Source: Cornus controversa
Lineage: Eukaryota > Streptophyta > Magnoliopsida > Cornales > Cornaceae
Length of the DNA: 64,000 nucleotides
Reading direction: 5' to 3'
Assembly (NCBI GenBank): GCA_026545225.1
Contig: CM048854.1
Location: 26,766,730-26,830,729 of the forward strand
Position numbers and translations under genes: made by a program. Below are positions 59,001-64,000 of the stretch, one piece after another; position 1 is the stretch's first letter; each line of letters starts with the position of its first letter. Below the pieces are notes generated by a model, which made no database searches, was not told the origin of the DNA, and worked only from the letters and a program-made list of their open reading frames with translations.

Positions 59001-60235
59001 TCTCCAACCTCAATGTACTAGTAAGTATCCTTATCTCTGAAGAATTTCTATAGCATAGAAACATGAAAGACATTGTGCACCATGTGCATTGTGTCTGGCA
59101 ACGCCAATCTATATGCTACTACCCCAACCCTATCAGTAATAATAAAAGGACCTAACAAACGAGGTGCCAACTTCCCCTTTCTCCCAAACCGCATTACTCC
59201 CTTCATGGGAAAATCCTTGAGTAGAACCTGATTCTCACCTTAAACTCTAATGCTTGAATTCTTTGATCAGCATAACTCTTTTATCTACTCTGTGCAATCT
59301 GCCTACGAACTCTAATAAGAGCAACTTTATCGGTGGTGTCCTTGATGAATTCAAGACCCAAGAATCTATTCTCTCCAACATCCAACCAACATACCGACGA
59401 CCTACATAAGCGCCCATATAGAGCCTCGAATGGTGCAATACCAATAGTCTTTTGATAACTTTTGTTATAGGCAAACTCAACTAGCGGCAAGTAACTCTCC
59501 CAATTACCTTTGAAGTCAAGTACACATGCTCGCAACATATCCTCCAAAATCTGATTAACCCTCTCAGTCTAACCATCGATCTGAGGGTGATAGGTTGTAC
59601 TGAGATGCAGAGTTGTACCCATAGCTTGCTGAAAAGTCTCCCAATACCCTGATACGAAATTTGAATCCCCATCTGATATAATGGATAAAGGCACGCCATG
59701 AAGTTTCACTATCTCGGCAATGTAAAGCTTCGCGTACTGTTCTGAGGTGTAACTCAAGTGTACGGGCAAGAAATGGGCTGATTTTGCCAACCTGTCTACT
59801 ATCTCCCAAATAACATCATGATTTCTTTATGAGCTGGGAAGTCCCACAATGAAATCCATGGAAATGTTCTTTCACTTCCACTCCAGTATAGGCAGTGGCT
59901 GCAACGATCCCGATGGTCTCTGGTAATCAATCTTGATCATCAGACACGTACTACACTTAGAGACAAATATAACAATGTCTCTCTCCATACCTGCCCACCA
60001 AAATTGTCATTTCATGCCATGGTACATCTTATCCCCTCCCGGTGTATCAAAAATAGAGAACTATGGGCCTCACTCATCACTACCCTCCTCAAGTCATCAC
60101 TATGAGGGACCACCAATCGCCCCTTGTACCTCAATCTTCCATCTATACCCACTATATAGAATGGTACCTCTCTCGATTTTAACTCAGCCACCTTTCCTAT
60201 GCACTGTGGGTTATTAAACTAATCTGTAACTACCC
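59001..60235 (-). pseudogene. Tekay-like integrase (truncated upstream)
   Basis: From the right: HRGGDKMYHGMK, FVSKCSTCLMIK (HHCC region), SMDFIVGLPSS, AKSAHFLPV, ISDGDSNFVSGYWETFQQAMGT and YHPQIDG. Then EDMLRACVLDFKGNWESYLPL, VEFAYNKSYQKTIGIAPFEALYGR and the GPY/F part VGPFIITDRVG, ending HNVFHVSML. Stops occur near 59575, 59826 and 59985. Reverse transcriptase and RNase H are absent: the match ends near 60235. Confidence 0.85.
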
Positions 60236-62335
60236 TCCGAATGATAGCAAGTGTAACCACTATACATGCTCAAAAATGTGCAAATTTGACCTCAATTTGG
60301 TGGAAGTTAACTTAAAGCAAAAGGAACTCACTAGATTTGAACAATTTTTGAAGAAATGCAGGGAGGATAAAATTTAAAGCACATATCAAATCAATGCTCT
60401 GTGAAACACCCTGAAACATTAGGATAAAGCAGAAATGTCCTGTATGCATGAAACCTATGTTACATAGACTCATTTGAGAGTATTGGGTTCTAGTGTGCAT
60501 CTAAATATTCCACCTCCCTAAAACCGAAGTCTTAGGATAAAAGATTTCAGCTTAAATTGTGTTCAAAAATTGAATACTGGTACATGGGCACATCTTGCAC
60601 ATTTATACATAATATTTTACGTGATATTGTAACATATAATGGTGTATTGGTGCTTTTCTTTAGAAATATAATCAATTATAATTTAAATTAAATTGAATAT
60701 GGTGTAAAGGGAGATTTTATCTATCTCAAAGATAAGAAACCCTTTTTGTTATCAAATTCAAAATTTTCCTCTTTATCATCACTTGCAGAGAATCCGAGTG
60801 TCTAATTTGAATAAATGTGTCAGGCATATATCTCTTGGCTATACCCACGTCGTCTAAAGTTAACATGAATATGTTAAGGGGAATAGGAAAGTTCTTGTAA
60901 GGCAGCATCAAACAACATGGAGGAGTGTGTCTCAAGTGCCAGAAAGGCACTCAACTACTTCATCTAAAGCTTCATAAAGTTGTATAAGATTTTTTTTTAA
61001 TCTGTAGATAAATCTTACAAAGTTGTCTATTACTCAAAAACAAACGTCCTAAAAAAAATTGGACTTACGAAGAATACATTTACGATAAACAATTTGGTGA
61101 AATTCAATTCCATTGGGACTATAGGAAAACTAGATAAGCCAAAAGAATTTAAGAGACCAATTTGCAAAAAGCTCCCAAAAACTATCAATATATTGTATAA
61201 ACCACCTTAAACTATTTTTTTTAGCCAACATCTTTCAAAATCGCATATATATACAAATTGAATTGCATATACATCTACTAATTTATCTTTTAAAATACAA
61301 ACAGTACATATATATTTATATATACACATAACTTTATATGTGATTTTATCATAATATCGCCATTAAGGAGCAATCCTATTATATCTAAAAAAACAACTTG
61401 GAGATATTGAATTGGATATGGTTAACAACTGGTTACTCTGATGCAACAATCGATTTGCAAAGTCAGGTTTGCCAGAATGAGTTAATAGTTAGTTGCCTAT
61501 TAATTCTATATATTAGCATCTCAAGCAGTTTAATTAATTTCATATCCCATATAAAAGTGACAGATGTCAATTAAAGAACATAAAGTACATATGCAACAAG
61601 AGTTTTTAACTAAATATAAATAAGTATATATATAAGAGTCATGCTATCATGAGGTCGACATACTGTAAATGAATTTTGATACAAAAATTTTATTGTATAA
61701 TCCTCTTTGAAATGGTTAGATGTCCGCTTCAATGTTTGTACATGATCACTACAAAAAGACAAGGAGCTCATGACAACTACCATAAGGTTGACCTCATGAT
61801 AGCATTCCAAAAAAATTAGTTGTTCTTTCAACTAAAACAACCAACTATGGCAAAACTTTAGATCAGATTAATGAGCATTAAAGAGTTAATCCTTAACCCA
61901 TCCATATAAAGAGTTCACTCTCAAAGATCTTTTCGTTAAATCAGAACAACACTAGCATTAGTAAAATCCAAATAACACTAAAGCCTTAAAAAATTGAGCA
62001 AATTAACATGCTAGTTGAGTCAAGGTAATAGACAATAATGTGAGAGTGAGTGATGCAAAGGAGAAAACAACTATGAATTGGGGCTTCTCTTGCAAATGAA
62101 GCTTCTCTCTCTGAACCTGATAATGATGAACTAGTATATGCTAAAATTGCAGTCGGGAAGGAGCATAGGAGTGACAGAGAGAAAGAGAGGGTTAGGGTAT
62201 CAGACAAGGGGAAAAAATCCAAAGAATCTCATGAATGTGGACAAGGGTTAGGGCTTCAGTTAGTGTGCTTTGATCGAAGGAAGGGACAGAGAGAGAGGAT
62301 CAGGGGTATCAGATGAGAGAAAGGTAATTTTCCAA
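60236..62335. other. unassigned DNA
   Basis: Open frames at 60312-60500 and 60726-60950 (both minus) lie next to each other and have ordinary amino-acid composition, but I recognise no domain and no clear exon structure. An AT-rich stretch at 61180-61620 has several TATATA runs. A CACTACAAAAAG at 61747 resembles a CACTA end but its inner sequence does not match the terminus at 62607. Confidence 0.4.
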
Positions 62336-62607
62336 AAAAAAAATAGATCTTCCATAACGGGCCAAGGTCATGGTAAAGATCAATATTTTTATCATGGGCA
62401 TAACCCGTGGTGGAAAGTGTGTTTCTACCGCGGGCAACTACATCCATAATGGAAATTGGGTTTCTACGACGAGCCTACATAACCCGTTGTAAAAAATTAC
62501 TTTTCACAACAGGCTACATGGGCCTGTCGTAGAAATTCACTTTCCACCACGGGCTATACAGGCCCACCGTAAAAAACCTGTCGCTAAAAACCTTTTTTCT
62601 TATAGTG
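62336..62607 (-). mobile_element. terminus of a CACTA-like element
   Basis: Read on the minus strand from 62607 it starts CACTATAAGAAAAAAGG then TTTTTAGCGACAGG, the usual start of a plant CACTA element. Subterminal repeats of the type TTTCTACGACGGGCC occur in alternating orientation (about 62360-62590). No matching left terminus or 3-bp target duplication was found, so only one end is supported. Confidence 0.6.
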
Positions 62608-63507
62608 TTGGTAAATAATCACGAATAGGTGATTGTCGGAGAGGTAGTCCGGAACTAACTCTAAAATGACTTTATTAGGTATGATCAGACACCTGCCTAT
62701 TGGGAGTGCACTACCCTTTTGTTATGGCCATTGGTGCTAAGCATGCTCTTATTATGTGGATGTGGTCCGGGACCATCTAGGTGAGTAGATGTATGAACCC
62801 AGCCACATGTGTGACCTTCAATAGTTCGGGACTATGCGATGCACACTATCTTGTTGCTGAGCTAGCCATTTATTGGAGGGGAATCGGGGAGGGGGGGCTC
62901 ACGTGAGATATGTGAAAATTTAATGAGAATTAATTAAGATGATTAATTTATGGTTGATAATTGAGGAATATGTTACATGGTTTAAATGGTGAGATCTTGA
63001 GATTAGATATACTAATTATTATATGATGTTGACAATTAAAATATATAAGAATTCGTAACATGACTTGAGATAAATTATACACGATCTATGTATAGTTTAT
63101 AAGTTGCATTTATATATGGGAATTGAAGGTAAGGTCAGCTTATTGAACGATGATTGTGTTTAGCATTCTTTTGTTGAGCTTGTGAACTTACCCATCTATC
63201 TCATTTCAGGGGTTCGATTATAGGCATGTGATGGAGACACAAGGCATGGATGGAGATTAGCTTGTCCATTTTTGTTAGTTTAGAATTTTTGTATTGAAAA
63301 TTTTTTTATTAAGGATAATGTCCATTAGTAAGTTTTGTTTGGTAATATTGACTCTTTGAATTTATTTATAGTTTTATGAAAAAGTTGGTTGGAGTTGATA
63401 TTATTTAATATTATTGTAGATGGTTGTGTATGTGGTATATAACTCATGCACAAGATTTTAATTATGGAACCAGGGCTTTTTGTATTAAAATCTTGGAGTG
63501 TGACAGT
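62608..63507 (+). mobile_element. possible gypsy LTR 3' part
   Basis: Weak evidence: the order of ATTTCAGGGGTTCGATTATAGG, a GGAGACACAAGG stretch, GAGATTAGCTTGTCC and the end GGAGTGTGACA is like the 3' halves of Tekay-type LTRs. No primer site follows and no 5' end was found. Confidence 0.3.
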
Positions 63508-63660
63508 TTGAGATTACCTTTTAACAATTATAGATGAAGATTACCATTTTGACCTTACTTATAGCGCAAAGTTTATCTTCAACTTTAGGAGGCATCTACA
63601 CAACTCATTTTTGATAAATTCTAACTAAACTAGAAATTAAATCGAAAGTACATTGTGTTG
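63508..63660. other. short unassigned stretch
   Basis: AT-rich, no feature recognised. Confidence 0.4.
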
Positions 63661-64000
63661 CCCAAGTATTGACCTAAGAGGGGGTGAATTGGATCATTGG
63701 AAAATAATGAAATTTAATACGATTAATTTATTTTTGCGATGACGATTAAATAGATATACAAAAATTAATCAAAAATACATAAAGTTAAATATAGGGGAAG
63801 AGAAACATACACAACGATGTAACATTGTTTGGCACTCCCGTCTATGTCCACACTTCAATATGCTCTCTTGATGATTTTCAAATCCGTTATGGATTAACCT
63901 TACGAATGGAGAGCAAACCTTTACAAACCACTCTCCTTTATAGGTGGAACCAGAATGGGTCAGGTGACTCGAAATGTGTTTACAGACTCTTTAAAGTTGA
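63661..64000 (-). mobile_element. LTR fragment (CACCCCCTCTTAGG type), cut by the window end
   Basis: On the minus strand it ends CAATTCACCCCCTCTTAGG (63675-63693), the 3' signature shared with the LTRs at 15470-17803 and 54000-55165. It continues past the end of the window. Confidence 0.4.

Noticed and set aside
61747..62607. A complete CACTA element from 61747 to 62607
   Set aside because: The candidate left end matches only in the first bases and the 3-bp flanks differ.
1..64000. tRNA and rRNA genes
   Set aside because: No rRNA-like block or tRNA cloverleaf was recognised by eye; TGGTATCAGAGC matches are retrotransposon primer sites, not tRNA genes.

Overview
The window is nuclear DNA from a flowering plant, most likely a eudicot. 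It is AT-rich and has a spliced plant gene with GT-AG introns, plant LTR-retrotransposon lineages with Met-tRNA primer sites, MITEs, a CACTA-like terminus and many (TA)n tracts. There are no operons, CRISPR arrays or prokaryotic signals. Most of it is nested, decayed transposable elements around a few host genes.

Left part (1-20 kb). One complete gene, a clade-D protein phosphatase 2C, lies on the minus strand (296-4405; four exons, 395 residues). It is followed by intergenic DNA, a 3.1-kb gypsy-type LTR carrying a hAT-like MITE with its target duplication (5986-9062), a second MITE (10099-10629), a 2.8-kb LTR of the locally dominant 'TGTAATA' family (12593-15392), a solo LTR of another type (about 15470-17800) and an element filled by a GGTGGT minisatellite (17804-18750).

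Middle part (19-39 kb). Two single-exon B3-like genes (29057-29446 and 51935-52315) and a deletion remnant of a third copy (19156-19825) form a direct-repeat gene family now spread out by transposons. Between copies 1 and 2 sits a young CRM/Reina-like chromovirus (20211-25791, minus strand) with equal-length LTRs and the target duplication ACGTG; its zinc knuckle, reverse-transcriptase active site and reading frame are broken. To the right of copy 2 is a Ty1/copia element (29964-38470, minus strand, target duplication AATGG), whose RNase H region is split by a 3.66-kb TGTAATA-family solo LTR with its own target duplication.

Right part (39-64 kb). A decayed Tat-type gypsy element on the plus strand (about 40.7-47.8 kb) carries an archaeal-type RNase H remnant. 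It was invaded by a tandem TRIM (three LTRs, two internal domains; 42090-42978) and by a TGTAATA LTR (44169-47207). A second, older chromovirus remnant follows (47797-50806), then B3-like copy 3. From 52.6 to 60.2 kb is a rearranged TGTAATA-family element ordered integrase/chromodomain, LTR, primer site, gag/protease on the minus strand. The last 4 kb hold unassigned DNA, a CACTA-like terminus and LTR fragments.

The likely functional genes are the phosphatase and, less certainly, the two B3-like genes. Everything else with coding signal is transposon-derived and disabled. I saw no convincing new biological system; the points worth checking are the tandem TRIM, the integrase-LTR-gag arrangement, the B3-like cluster with its deleted copy, and the variable palindromic repeats in one LTR family.
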